From: CAVVAL01 sp963742725 | Lineage (GTDB): Bacteria; Actinomycetota; Actinomycetes; Mycobacteriales; Cryptosporangiaceae | Assembly: GCA_963742725.1 (NCBI GenBank) | Contig: CAVUMX010000003.1 | Location: 1,364,001 to 1,428,000, forward strand | DNA length: 64,000 nt | Reading direction: 5' to 3' | Shown: positions 1 through 10,800 of the stretch, piece by piece | How positions within the stretch are numbered: position 1 is the first letter of the stretch | Layout: each line of letters begins with the position of its first letter | Program-made: the position numbers and the translations under genes | The notes under the pieces: generated by a model | Told to the model about the DNA's origin: nothing | Database searches by the model: none | Seen by the model: the letters and a program-made list of their open reading frames with translations, nothing else

Positions 1-961
1 CCGCCCGCAGCCGCGCCGGCCAGCCCGGCCGGAGGTCGTACTTGAGCGGCTGCGACAGCATGACGAGCCGTTCACCGAGGACGGCCTCGATCCGGACGGG
101 CCACTGCGGCGTCGCGTACTGCACGTACTGCCCACCCGACCCGGTGACGAGCTGCGGCGCGCGGCGCGGCCAGTCGTAGGCGCGGGTGCCGGGGACGTCG
201 CCGGCGAGGTGCCGCAGCAGGCTCGCGTCCGGCGGGTTCTCGCACTCCAGGACCACCATGTCGCCCTCGCGGAGCAGGCTCGTGTCCGAGACCATCAGCG
301 TGGACTGTCCCCGCTGCGCGGTGGCGACCTCGGCCAGCACGTCGCCCATCAGCCAGCCCTCGGTCGCCGCGAAGTTCTCGGCCTCGGACCGGGCGCGGCG
401 CGCCTCGGAGACGAACCAGATCTGCCCGCCTGTCCAGGACCAGCGGCTGTTCCCGTTGGACTGCCGCGACTGGCGGTACCCGTCGTCGAGCGGCAGCGCG
501 AAGTGCAGGACGGTCGCGTCGCGCCCGGACCCGCGCAGGACGGTGTCCGACCAGTGCACGAAGACCGGCGACCGCAGCGTGAAGACGCCGGGCGGTACCA
601 GCACGGCGCCGCCGCCCCGTTCCCCGGCCGCGCGGAGGGCGGCGTTGAAGGCGGGTGCGCAGTCGCGGCCGTCCGGGCGGGCGCCGAAGTCGGTCACCCG
701 CGTCACGACCCGGTAGCGGGGCGGGGTCTCGCCGAGCCAGTGGCCGGCGCGAGAGATGTCCGGGACGAGCGGGTGCACGCCGTTCGCCTCCGCCCATTGC
801 ATGAGCAGCGCCTCCGACGCGTCGCGGGGGCGGCGTCCAGGTGTGGCCGCGGGCCTCTCAGCGGCGGCCGGGCCGGCCGGTAACGCGACGGTCGTCACCG
901 CCGCGGCCGCCGTCCCGCCGATGAAGTGCCGCCGGGTCACCCTGGGCTGTTCGTGTCGCAT
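1..961 (-). CDS. TAT-exported pectate-lyase-like beta-helix protein (partial, C-terminus off the left edge)
   Basis: Reading leftward from an ATG at 961-959, the frame stays open to the window edge (320 codons). A GAGGAG ribosome site sits about 6 bases upstream. The N-terminus carries a twin-arginine signal (TRRHFIGG, then an Ala-rich stretch and a likely cut after PAAA). From about residue 75 the sequence has the start of a Pectate_lyase_3 type right-handed helix (VTDFGARPDGRD, then GGGAVLVPPGVF), typical of secreted polysaccharide lyases and GH28-like enzymes. The catalytic part lies outside or near the edge, so the substrate cannot be named. The neighbouring secreted protease and glycosidases fit an extracellular degradation role. 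It starts divergently from the 1188 gene. Confidence 0.75.
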   Translation of the reverse strand, partial: MRHEQPRVTRRHFIGGTAAAAVTTVALPAGPAAAERPAATPGRRPRDASEALLMQWAEANGVHPLVPDISRAGHWLGETPPRYRVVTRVTDFGARPDGRDCAPAFNAALRAAGERGGGAVLVPPGVFTLRSPVFVHWSDTVLRGSGRDATVLHFALPLDDGYRQSRQSNGNSRWSWTGGQIWFVSEARRARSEAENFAATEGWLMGDVLAEVATAQRGQSTLMVSDTSLLREGDMVVLECENPPDASLLRHLAGDVPGTRAYDWPRRAPQLVTGSGGQYVQYATPQWPVRIEAVLGERLVMLSQPLKYDLRPGWPARLRA

Positions 962-1187
962 CGTGCACTCCTCGCGGTCGGCGTCGGCGGCGTGCCGCTC
1001 CGGGAGAAGAAAGCACCGCCATTCAGGGCAGGCAAGGACAAAGCCGATTTCCGCACCCCCGAATCGGACGGCAGTGGGCAACTGCCGCGGATCGTTCAGC
1101 GCCTCGACGTCGACGCGAACCCAACGTGCAAGGGCCCGGTCGCGTTTGTCCAATGGCACGCGGGAGACCGCCGGTAGCGTCGCGGCC

Positions 1188-1496
1188 ATGACGAGGGTGG
1201 GACGGTACATGAAGGCGCAGGCCAAGGCCGGGCGCGGCGACGAGCTGGCGAAACTGCTGCTCACGGTGGCAGAGTCGCTGCGCGGCACACCCGGCTGCGA
1301 GGTCTACGTCGTGAACCAGGCGGCCGGCGACCCGGACACCGTCTGGGTCACCGAGGTGTGGCGCAGCCAGGCCGACCTGGACGCCGCGCTCACGTCCACC
1401 GCCGAGTCGGACGTGTCGCCGGCTGACGTCCTCGCGCTGGTGGACGGCGGCATGGAGCGCATCGACCTCGTCCCCGTCGGCGGCCCCGGCCTCTAA
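1188..1496 (+). CDS. Antibiotic biosynthesis monooxygenase (ABM) domain protein
   Basis: This is a 102-residue single-domain protein. The pattern GRYMKAQAKAGRGDELAKLL, then CEVYVVNQ, then VWVTEVWRSQADLDAAL is that of the dimeric alpha/beta-barrel ABM fold (YgiN/putative quinol monooxygenase group). Such proteins act on quinone-like or other small aromatic molecules, or serve as small-molecule binding proteins; the substrate here is unknown. The ATG at 1188 has no clear Shine-Dalgarno. A TAGCGT hexamer at 1175-1180 ends 7 bases before the ATG, which would suit a leaderless transcript. It is convergent with the regulator ending at 1581, with a strong hairpin between them. Confidence 0.75.
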   Translation: MTRVGRYMKAQAKAGRGDELAKLLLTVAESLRGTPGCEVYVVNQAAGDPDTVWVTEVWRSQADLDAALTSTAESDVSPADVLALVDGGMERIDLVPVGGPGL

Positions 1497-1523
1497 CGCG
1501 CCGCGCGCGCTGCCTGCGCCTTC

Positions 1524-1565
1524 TGGGCGACATCTTGGTGGCTATGGCAACGAAGATGTCGCCCA
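1524..1565. terminator. Bidirectional hairpin terminator between convergent genes
   Basis: A perfect 13-bp stem, TGGGCGACATCTT (1524-1536) with AAGATGTCGCCCA (1553-1565), and a 16-base loop. It lies between the convergent stops at 1496 and 1581. There is no long T-tract, as is usual in actinobacteria. Confidence 0.75.
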
Positions 1566-1580
1566 AACCGGGGGAACCGG

Positions 1581-2576
1581 CTAGGGGGAGCCGAGGATGC
1601 CCAGGCGGGCGGCCTGGAGGCCGGCCTGGAACCGGGTCTGCGCGCCCAGCAGGTTCATGACGCGGCGCATGCGCCGTTCGACCGTCCGCTGGGCCACGCC
1701 GAGCCGGCGGGCGACCGCCTCGTCGGTCAGGCCCGCGGCGGAGAGGGCGAGCAGCAGCTCGTCCTCTTCCGTCAGCGTGCCCGGGCCGGGTTGGCGCGGA
1801 CCCGGCGACCACAGCGGCGTCGCCCGCTGCCACAGCAGCTCGAACAGGGTGATCAGGCCGTCGAGCAGCGCGGACGACTGGAGGACCATCGTCTCCTGCT
1901 CGGTCGCCAGCACGAACGGGACCAGCGCGATCTTGCGGTCGCTCACCACGAGCTTCAGCGGGACGTCGGCCAGTACCCGGCTCTGCTCGCCCTGCGATGC
2001 CAGCTCGCGCGCCTGGATCAGCTTCTCGGTGGTGCCGAGCGAGGTCTCGTCGTAGATCGTCCGGTAGGACACGCCGCGGCGGAGCTGGGACGCCTGCACG
2101 GCGAGCTGGCGGTCGACCGGCTCGACGAGGTACGGCGCCTTGTCGAGGATCAGGATCTCGTTGCGCGTGGCCTGCTGGGTCTGGAAGAACCGGTGCGCGT
2201 TGGCCTCACGTCCGCGCACGATCGTCACCGGGGACGCGTCGCCGGACGCCACGCGGAACTCCTCGGCGAGGAGGGCCGCGCTGGCCCGGGACCGTTCGAT
2301 CTCCTCCTGCCGTTTCAGGGCGAGAACCTCGGCCGCCGCGTCCGGGGCCGCCGGGATGTACCGCACCGGCCGGGTCGGGGTCCTGGTGAGCAGCCCGATC
2401 GACTCCAGTCCGCGCAGGTGGCGGCGGAGCCGGGCGGGTAGCCAGCCGGTGGCCTCACCCAGGTCGGCGAGTGTCGCGTGTGGACTCCGCAGGAGCACCC
2501 GGTAGAGCGCCTCGTCGTCGGCGGGGACCCCCAGCGCGGCGAGCAGACGGCCGTCCAGGGCCTCGGGCCGGGTCAT
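1581..2576 (-). CDS. TrmB-like/LuxR-type HTH transcriptional regulator
   Basis: A 331-residue cytoplasmic regulator. Residues about 5-75 form a TrmB-like winged helix (LLRSPHATLADLGEATGWLP, then LRGLESIGLLTR). The middle has the PLD-like sugar-sensor-type region seen in this family (REANAHRFFQTQ, ILILDKAPYL). The last 65 residues are a LuxR/GerE helix-turn-helix (LTDEAVARRLGVAQRTVERR). This arrangement is common in Streptomyces-type regulators placed next to secreted proteases. The start was set at the ATG of MTRPEALDG because homologous sequence begins there; longer in-frame starts upstream look non-coding. It is divergent from the S8 protease with a 153-bp shared promoter region, so control of that protease is a reasonable inference. 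Confidence 0.8.
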   Translation of the reverse strand: MTRPEALDGRLLAALGVPADDEALYRVLLRSPHATLADLGEATGWLPARLRRHLRGLESIGLLTRTPTRPVRYIPAAPDAAAEVLALKRQEEIERSRASAALLAEEFRVASGDASPVTIVRGREANAHRFFQTQQATRNEILILDKAPYLVEPVDRQLAVQASQLRRGVSYRTIYDETSLGTTEKLIQARELASQGEQSRVLADVPLKLVVSDRKIALVPFVLATEQETMVLQSSALLDGLITLFELLWQRATPLWSPGPRQPGPGTLTEEDELLLALSAAGLTDEAVARRLGVAQRTVERRMRRVMNLLGAQTRFQAGLQAARLGILGSP

Positions 2577-2729
2577 CGGGCCGCCTGTCGGCATGCCGAC
2601 CGGTTCGGCAATCCGACAGTGCATTCGCCGGCATTTGACCAGTACGTTCCAGTTCGCATACCCGGCTTCCTCCGCAGGCTCGTCGCCCATCCGAGCCCGG
2701 TCACCCACCCCACGACTTGAGGAGTCGCG

Positions 2730-4520
2730 ATGAGACGCACGCTGTTAGGAACCATCTCCGCCGTTCTGCTCGTCGCCGGTTCGTCGCCGGCGGCTGCCGC
2801 ACCGCCCGCCGACAACACTACGAATAGTTACATCGTGGTGCTGCGGGACGGCCACGGCGACACGGCGGCGGTTACCCGTCATCTCGACGGCGTCACCGTC
2901 GGCCACGTCTACCGGACCGCGCTGGACGGCTTCTCGGCCGACCTGACCGCCTCGGCGGCGCGGGCCCTGCGCGCCGATCCGCGGGTGGCCTACGTCGAGG
3001 CGACCCGGACGGCGCACATCACCGCCCAGGAGACCGCCAACGGCGTCCGCCGGATCTTCGCGGCCGGCAACCCGGACCTGAAGATCGGCGACGGCGCCGA
3101 CGAGCGGGTCGACGCCGACATCGCGATCCTCGACACCGGCATCGACTTCGACCATCCCGATCTCAACGTCGTCAAGCGCACGAACTGCCTCAACGCGACC
3201 AGCTGCACGGACAACACCGGCGACGACGACCACGGGCACGGCAGCAACGTGGCCGGGATCGCCGCCTCGCTCGACAACGGCATCGGCTTCGTGGGCGTGG
3301 CGCCCGGCGCCCGGCTGTGGTCGGTCAAGGTGCTCAACGCCAGCGGCAGCGGCAACGAGGCGGGCATCGTCGCCGGGATCGACTGGGTCGCCGCCCACGC
3401 GGACGAGATCGACGTCGCCAACCTGAGCCTCGGCTTCAACGGGGACGTGCAGTCGGTGAAGGACGCGATCAACGGCGCCATCGCCAGGGGCGTCGTCGTC
3501 ACGGTCTCGGCCGGCAACAACCGCACCGACGTGCGGAACCAGACGCCGGCGAACGTGGCCGACGCGGTCACCGTGTCGTCGCTGTCGGACTCCGACGGCA
3601 ATCCGGGCGGCACCGGCGGCGGCTTCGCCTGGTGCAACCAGAACAACCGCAACACCGACGACACGCTCAGCAACTTCAGCAACTTCGGTGCGGGCGTGGA
3701 CCTCGCCGCACCGGGCGACTGCATCAAGTCGGCGTTCAAGAACGGCGGGTACTCGAACTACAGCGGCACGTCGCAGGCGGCGCCGCACGCGGCCGGCGCG
3801 GCGGCGTGGCTCACCACCAACGGCAACAAGCCGACCACGCGCGCCGGGGCGCTGGCCGTCCGGGACACGCTCGTGGCGCAGGGCAACTTCGGTTGGACGG
3901 ACACCTCGGGCGACAACGCGAAGGAGCCCCTGCTCGACCTGTCCAACCGGGCCGTCTTCCCGCCGAAGCCGGCCGATCCGGGCGCCCCGACGGCCGCGTT
4001 CACGGCGTCCTGCTCGAACGACGAGCCGACCTGCTCGTTCGACGGCAGCGCATCGCGCGACCCGGACGGCACGATCAGCTCCTACGCCTGGGACTTCGGC
4101 GACGGAGCCACGGGCAGCGGCCGGACCGCCTCGCACCGGTACGCGAAGTCCGGGTACTACTCGGTGTCCCTGACCGTGACTGACAACAGTGGGAAGGTCC
4201 ACAAGTCCCGCCAGCAGGTCAAGGCCGGCAACGTGCCGCCGAGTGCCAGCATCTCCGGCTACAACTGCGTGTCCCAGCCGAGCTGCACGTTCGACGCGGC
4301 CGCGTCCAGCGACCCCGAGGGCCTGCCGCTCACCTACAGCTGGAACTTCGGTGACGGCACCAGCGGAACCGGCGTACGCGTGGTCCACACGTACCCGTCG
4401 GCGACGGCGAAGTACACGGTCACGTTGACCGTCCGGGACAGCAAGAACCAGACCGCGCAGGCCAGCAAGGTCGTGGACTGCCGGAAGTTCTTCGAGTCGG
4501 CGATGTGCTACTCGTTCTGA
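2730..4520 (+). CDS. Secreted S8 (subtilisin-like) serine protease with two PKD domains
   Basis: A 596-residue pre-pro-protease. It has a signal peptide (about residues 1-24), an inhibitor I9 propeptide (about 32-95, starting SYIVVLRDG), and an S8 catalytic domain with the triad Asp135 (ILDTGID), His170 (GHGSNVAG) and Ser348 (GTSQAAPH), plus the oxyanion Asn near 263. The usual HGTHVAG is HGSNVAG here. Two PKD domains follow at about 420-500 and 506-585 (each with WDFGDG or WNFGDG and paired cysteines), which commonly help bind insoluble protein or polysaccharide. GAGGAG precedes the ATG. A hairpin terminator follows at 4534-4562. Role: extracellular protein breakdown. Confidence 0.93.
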   Translation: MRRTLLGTISAVLLVAGSSPAAAAPPADNTTNSYIVVLRDGHGDTAAVTRHLDGVTVGHVYRTALDGFSADLTASAARALRADPRVAYVEATRTAHITAQETANGVRRIFAAGNPDLKIGDGADERVDADIAILDTGIDFDHPDLNVVKRTNCLNATSCTDNTGDDDHGHGSNVAGIAASLDNGIGFVGVAPGARLWSVKVLNASGSGNEAGIVAGIDWVAAHADEIDVANLSLGFNGDVQSVKDAINGAIARGVVVTVSAGNNRTDVRNQTPANVADAVTVSSLSDSDGNPGGTGGGFAWCNQNNRNTDDTLSNFSNFGAGVDLAAPGDCIKSAFKNGGYSNYSGTSQAAPHAAGAAAWLTTNGNKPTTRAGALAVRDTLVAQGNFGWTDTSGDNAKEPLLDLSNRAVFPPKPADPGAPTAAFTASCSNDEPTCSFDGSASRDPDGTISSYAWDFGDGATGSGRTASHRYAKSGYYSVSLTVTDNSGKVHKSRQQVKAGNVPPSASISGYNCVSQPSCTFDAAASSDPEGLPLTYSWNFGDGTSGTGVRVVHTYPSATAKYTVTLTVRDSKNQTAQASKVVDCRKFFESAMCYSF

Positions 4521-4533
4521 GGACCGGGAGGCC

Positions 4534-4562
4534 GCCTGGGCGCGCGTGTCGCGCGCCCAGGC
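4534..4562. terminator. Strong hairpin terminator between S8 protease and GH92 gene
   Basis: A perfect 13-bp stem, GCCTGGGCGCGCG (4534-4546) with CGCGCGCCCAGGC (4550-4562), and a 3-base loop. It sits between convergent stops at 4520 and 4574 and probably serves both strands. Confidence 0.85.
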
Positions 4563-4573
4563 GTTCCGGTGGC

Positions 4574-7500
4574 TCATGCCAGCGTGATCGCGTAGATCTC
4601 GACGCGCGCGTCGTCGGGCAGGGACATGGACCGCACCGTCTTCGCCGGGTCCAGGGTGAGGGACTGGCCGAAGATCCGCACGGGCGGACCGTCGACTCCC
4701 TGCCCGGCCTTGATCCGGTGCGGCATGTCGAACACGACCGATGTGCCGTCCGGAGCAGGGCCTGCCCAGTCGCCGACCGTGACGGGGAGCCGCGCGGTGG
4801 TGCCGTCCGTGTAGCGCACGGTCAGCTCAGTCGCCACGGTCCCGTGGTGCGCCACCGCGACGAGCCGGGCGCTGCCGTACCTGCCGGCCGGCATCAGCAG
4901 CGCCTGGCCCCGCGCCTCGACGAAGTTCGGCGCGACGCCGGTCGTGTCAGGGGCGTTGTACGTGACGCCGCCGACCGCGACGGGGCCGGCCGGCGGCAGC
5001 AGCCCGCCGTCGAAGCTCCATCCGACGCCGTCGAAGTTGCCCTGGTCGGACCCGGCCACCGTCGCCACGCCGTCGTGGTTCAGTTCCCGGGTCAGGTCCA
5101 CGGCGCACTGCTCACCGGTCGTGGCGCACACCGCGGCCGTGCGGACCTCGACGGTGGCCTCCCGGGTCACCGTGTTCGGCCCCGAGACCACCACGCGCAC
5201 CGGGTACGAGCCCGGTGCCGTCCCGGCCGGCACGGTCACGTCGATCGGCACGGTCTTCTGGACGGGCAGAGTGTCGGACTCGAACCTCAGGCGCGACGTC
5301 GCCCGCGCCGACCATCCGGCCGGGACCGTGGGCGTCACGCGCACGCTCAGGTCGTCCGGGGCCTGGCCGAGGACGTCGAGCGTGAGCGTGGCCGTCTGCG
5401 GCGCGTCGCTGGTCGGGACGACCGTCGAGCTCTCCCGCAGCGACGCGTCCACGTGCTTGCGGCTGTCGTTCGACGCGTCGCTCACCGACGGCGGCGCGTC
5501 GCCCTTGCCGGTACCCCAGGACGACGGCGTCGTGCCGAGCGTGTAGCCGAGCCGGCCGCCGCGCGCGACGGCGTCCCAGTCCAGCCAGGTCTTCCGGACG
5601 TCCTTGCCGTTGAGGGCGACCTTGCGCACGTACCGGTTCGCGTCGCTGGCGCCGGGCGCGGTGATCGTGAACGCGCGGTCCTTCCCGACCCGGATCCGGA
5701 CGGACGAGAACTGCGGGCTCGACAGCGCCAGGAAGTCGCCGCCGCTCATCGTCGGGTACAGGCCGAGCGAGGAGAACACGTACCAGGCCGACATCGTGCC
5801 CAGGTCGTCGTTGCCGGTCATGCCGTCCGGGCCGGTGGTGAACAGCGTCATCGCCGCCCGGACCACGGTCGCGGTCTTCGCCGGCGTGCCCGCCCAGAGG
5901 TACATGTACGGCGCGAGCAGGTCCGGCTCGTTGTTCGGGTTGTACGTCGGCTTGCCGTAGTAGTCGTACGGCTGGGTGATCCAGTCCGTGCGGGCGGTGC
6001 CGGCCGGGTCGGTGAGCAGCTTGTCGTAGACGAAGAAGCTCGTCGAGCGCGCTTCTCGGTCGCCCGCCGGCCGCCCATCAGCGTCGACGAGCCCGGCCGG
6101 GTCCTGCGGCGCCAGCCACTGGTACTGGTACGCGCCGCCCTCGTGGAACTGGTGGCTCGCCGCCACCGGGTCGTACGGCGTCAGCCAGGTGCCGTCGACC
6201 GTCCGCGGCCGGAACTGCTCGATGGAGGCGTCCCACAGGTTGCGGTACCACTGGCCGCGGCGGGCGAACATGCGGCGCGTCCGCGCGGTGGCCGAGCCCG
6301 TCGGCCATCAGCGCCAGCGACGCGTCGGCGGCCGCGTACTCCAGGGTCGCCGAGGCCGGGTGGACGCAGTCGTTGTCGCCGCCCTTGTGCGGCGCAGTCG
6401 GTGCCGAGTTCCAGCCCGGACGGGATGTACCCGCGCTCGGCGTAGTACGTCACGGCCGGACCGCCCGTTGTACGGCGAGTCGGCCGGCGGCGTCTCGGTC
6501 GCGTTCTTCTTCAGCAGCGCGTACGCCTCGCGCTCGTACCCGCGCCAGCAGGCCCTTCGACCACGCCTCGACGAGGAACGGCGTCACCGGGTCGCCGGTC
6601 ATGATGTTGGTCTCGCTGTTGGCCAGCGCCCAGCGCGGCAGCCAGCCGCCGTCGCGGCCCGTCGCCACGCACCGACAGCGCGACGTCCCGCGCGACCTTC
6701 GGCTCCAGCAGTTCGAGCAGCTGGTTCTGCGGACGGTAGGTGTCCCAGAGCGAGAAGTTCTGGTACGGCGTGTAGCCCTCGGCGATGTGCACCTCGCCGT
6801 CGAAGCCGCCGGTACGCGCCGTCGGTGTCGCCGGCCAGGTTCGGGTGCAGCAGCGAGTGGTACAGCGACGTGTAGAAGGCGCTCTGCCGGTCGGTCGTGC
6901 CGCCGTCGATCTTGATCGCGCGCAGCTGCGCGGCCCAGGTGTCGTGCAGGTCGGCGCGGGTCGCGTCGAAGTCGTAGGAGTCGGCGGTCTCGGCGGCCAG
7001 GTTCTTCCGGGCGCCGTCCGCGCCGGTGTACGAGAGACCGACCTTGACCACGACGTCACGGTCGGCCGGTCGCGTCGAACGTGACCCAGGCGCCGTTGCC
7101 GCCCGCGCCGGCGGCGTCCCGGCTGCCCGGCGTCGGGCGTCAGGCCCCGCCAGGTGCCGTGGCCGGCGAACGGCCGGTCGAAGCTGGCCGATGAAGTAGA
7201 CGGTGTGCTTGTCGTCGCCGGCGCAGAAGTTGCCGGCCTGGACCCGGCCCTCGATCGTGCGGTCGCCGACGACGTGCGATCTCGGAGTCGAACACGTTCT
7301 GGTTGGCCTTGCCGGTGTTGAACAGGACGTTCGCCTCGGCCGTGGCCGGGAACGTGTACCGCTGCCAGCCGGTGCGCTCGGTGGCGGTCAGCTCGGCGTT
7401 CGACGCCGTACTTCGCCAGGCCGACCCGGTAGTAGCCGGGCGTGGCCTGCTCGTCGGCGTGCGAGAACGTCGACCGGTACGCGTTCGGGTCCACGGTGGT

Positions 7501-7803
7501 CACCGCGCCGGTGGTCGGCATGATCGGCAGCTCGCCGGCCACGTCGCAGCCGACGCCGGACAGGTGCGTCTGGCTGAAGCCGTAGATCGTGTTCTGGTGG
7601 TAGTCGTACCCGCCCTGGCCGCCGGTGTCCGGACTCACCTGCACCATGCCGAACGGCGCGCTCGCGCCCGGGAACGTGTTGCCGAAGTTCTGGGTGCCGA
7701 CGAACGGCCGGACGAGGGTGGTCGGATCGACGTCCGCCACCGCGGGTGTCGCTGGTACCAGCATTCCCGCCGCCAGCGCGGCGACGGCCAGGGCTACACG
7801 CAC
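4574..7803 (-). pseudogene. Secreted GH92 alpha-mannosidase, frame broken by eleven 1-base insertions
   Basis: The gene begins at a GTG (7803) after GGAGGACCT and has a signal peptide. GH92 sequence follows (RPFVGTQNFGNTFPGA, SPDTGGQGGYDYHQ), with the catalytic-region motifs NEPDLLAPYMY and GNDDLGTMSAWYVFSSLGLYP split across the later part, then a NEW3-type beta domain and an NPCBM-like tail. GH92 enzymes are exo-acting calcium-dependent alpha-mannosidases. Between 7401 and 6278 the frame shifts at least 11 times, each time by one extra C on the plus strand (near 7401, 7277, 7189, 7127, 7067, 6810, 6668, 6540, 6465, 6395, 6278). The span is 3230 bases; removing 11 leaves 3219, exactly 1073 codons. 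The 4574-6271 part and the 7803-7402 part are intact. All shifts have one sign and one base, so consensus error is more likely than true decay. It lies 14 bases behind GH84, probably in one operon. Confidence 0.85.
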
Positions 7804-7817
7804 AGGTCCTCCAGGAA

Positions 7818-10800
7818 TCAGGTGACGGGATAGATCTCGAGCTCGTACACGGAGTAGCCGAACCCGGTCGCCCGGGACAGGCCCTGCATCCGCACGTACC
7901 GGGTGCCCGGCGCGTCCAGCCGGACGGTTTCCGTGCCACCCTTGCTGTCGCTCACCGAGGCGGCGGTCGTCCAGGTGACGCCGTCGGCCGACGTGCGGAT
8001 CTCGTACGCGCCGGCGTGCGCGGCCTCCCACTTGAGCACGACGCGGCCGACCCGCTGCGGCGCCGCCAGCTCGACCTGGAGCCACTGGTTGTCCGACCAC
8101 GGCGACGACCACCGCGTCGAGCCGTCGCCGTCGATGGCCTTGCCGGCGGCGAACTGCGGCAGGTCGTCCTCGACCTGCGACGCGGTCGCGGTGCCGGTCC
8201 GGGCCACGTTGGTGTCGCTCGTGCGCGGCCACACCGTGACGGCCAGCGTGCTGGTCACCCCGCGCACGGTCACCGGCACCTGGTGGACACCGGTGGCGAC
8301 GCCCGCGCCGACCGTGACGCGCAGCGGCAGGCTCGCCCGGGCTCCACGGTGGAGGATGAAGGACTGGCGCGCCGGGCTGACCGTGATGCCCGCCGGCGGC
8401 CGTGCCTCCACGGTGACCGGCCCGGTACCGGACGCGCTGACCAGCGCGTTCACGGTCGCCGAGCCGCCCGTGTCGAGATCGAGCCCGGCCGGCGCCAGGG
8501 ACAGCGTCACCGGGGGAGCGTCGGCGAACACGGGCACGATCTCGGTCACCGATGGCGCCGGCGACCCGCCCGCCCACGCGAGGCGAATGGCTTGGGTCTC
8601 CCGTCCACCCGCGGGAAGTTCGGTGTAGGCGCCCGAGAGCCGGCCGAGCGTGCGCCAGCTGGTTCCGGTGCGGATCTGGACGTCGGCGCGGGCGTTCCCG
8701 TCCTGCACGACGAGGACCGAGCGCAGCGGGCGGGCGCTGGGGAGGGAGAGGGTGAGCGCCTCGCCCGCTGCTGGTACCCGGGCCGCCCGGTAGCCGGTGG
8801 CCAGGTTCTCGTCGGCGGCACGGCCGAGTGAGGAGCCGGCGGCCGGCTCGGGGGCTCCGGTGATGGTGCCGGTGTCGGCGCGCCGCACGGAGAACTCGCG
8901 GACCACGACCCAGTTGCCCTGGCCCTGCGTCGCGCGGAGCCGCACGTACCGGGCGGTCGTGCCGGCCGGCAGGTCGAGCGACACCTCGGCCTTGCCGGAG
9001 AACTCCGGTCCGCTGGTCCAGGTCACGCCGTCTGTCGAGTGCTCCAGGACGCCGTGGTGGAGGTAGTCGTCCGGGCTGTCGCTCTTGCCCATCAGGACGT
9101 CCACGCCCGCGACCTGCCGCGCGCGGCCCAGGTCGACGCCCACGGTGTGACCCGGCTGCGCGCCCGTGGCGCCCCAGAAGTACGACGCGGGATCGCCGTC
9201 GACCATGTTGCTGGCCGGGAACCTGTCGTCCAGCGGCGGCAGGTTGGTGGTGGCCGTCGCGGCGGTGACGCCGAGCCACCGGTCGCTCTCGGCGAGAGCG
9301 TCCTTGACGAACGAGTCCACGACCGGGTCGATCTCGACAGCGAACACGCGGTTCGGGTCCAGGCCGACCCACGTGAACGACCTCGCGTGCGCGACCAGTG
9401 CGGGCAGGGACGTCCGGATCGCCAGGGCGCGGTCACCGTCCCCGGCGCGCTGCGCGGCGAGCAGGTCGAGCGCCGCCAGGCTGGCCGTGCCCCAGGCTTC
9501 CGTGGCGTCCAGCCAGGGCTTGGTCTCCGTCAGGAAGCGCGGGTTGTCGAGACGGTCACGCAGCACGGTGGGCGCGTCGTGCACCTGCCGCAGCGTGCGG
9601 CGCAGCGCGTCGGCGGCGGACGTGCGCCCGGTGGACCAGTCCGACCAGAACGCGGCGACGTCGGCGGACAGCCGGGGCGCCTTCCGCTGGTCGAGGCGGG
9701 ACGAGTAGTTGACGTCCGCGAACGCGCGCAGCGCATCCGTCGTCCGTGCGTCGCCGCCGGCCAGGTCGGACAGGCCGGCGGCCCAGGAGCGCGCCGGGTC
9801 GTACGCCGCGTCGTTCCAGGTGTAGTCGGCGACCGTGAACAGCGACGTCCGGGACGCCTGGGCCTGCGGCATCGGGTTGGCGGTGAGCCCGATGGCGGAC
9901 GTGCCGAGGCCGGGCTCGCGGCCCACGAACGGACCGAGCAGGAGCCGGCCCTGGACGTAGTCGTTGACCGGGTAGTTGTCCCACAGCAGGATCGGGTGGC
10001 CGAACACGTCCTTGGCGGCGGCCACGTCGGCGCGGGTGATAGTCGGCGCGATGACGTCCATGCCGGTCCACTGGACGACCACGTCCGGGTGGAGGTCGCT
10101 GGACAGGACCCGCTTGTACTCGGTGCGGCCGATGTTCCAGTACTCGGTCGGCACCATCTGGAGACCCGGACGCCGGACCAGGTTGACCAGGTACGCCTGG
10201 GCCTTCGCGGCCGCGGCCGCGCCGGTGCCGAACCGGTCCCGGTCCTCGTCGCAGTGCCAGCGCTCGTAGTCGATGTCGTCGAACGCGACGACGAACGTCC
10301 GGACGCCGATCGCCGCGAGCGTGTCGAACTTGCTGGTCAGGGCGTCGGCCTCGGACGGCCGCGAGAAGCAGACGGACAGCCCGGGGGAGAGGACGTAGCT
10401 GAAGTCCACGTGGTTGGCCGCGGCCCGATCGACCAGCGCCTTCAGCGGCGCGATCTGCTCCGGCGGGTACGGCTTGCGCCACTCCGCGCGCAGGTACGGG
10501 TCGTCCTTGGGGGTGTAGACGTACAGGTTCATCTTCGTACGGCCGTAGTAGTCGAGCTGCGCGAGCCGCTCCTCGTGCGACCACGGCGGACCGTAGAAGC
10601 CCTCCACGACGCCGCGCCAGCGCAGGGACGGCCAGTCGCGGATCTCCACGCCGCGCAGCCGCGAGCCGGCGACGAGCTGCCGCAGGGTCTGGGCGGCGTA
10701 GAACGTGCCGGCCGGGTCGACCCCGTCCAGGACGACGTGCCGGCGGCCGTCCCGTCCCCGGCCGGCGGCCAGGACGTAGCCCTCAGCGGCCATCCCGGCC

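Noticed and set aside
2745..4577. A 610-codon minus-strand frame opposite the S8 protease
   Set aside because: Low-complexity Arg/Val/Gly translation; the plus strand carries the full catalytic triad.
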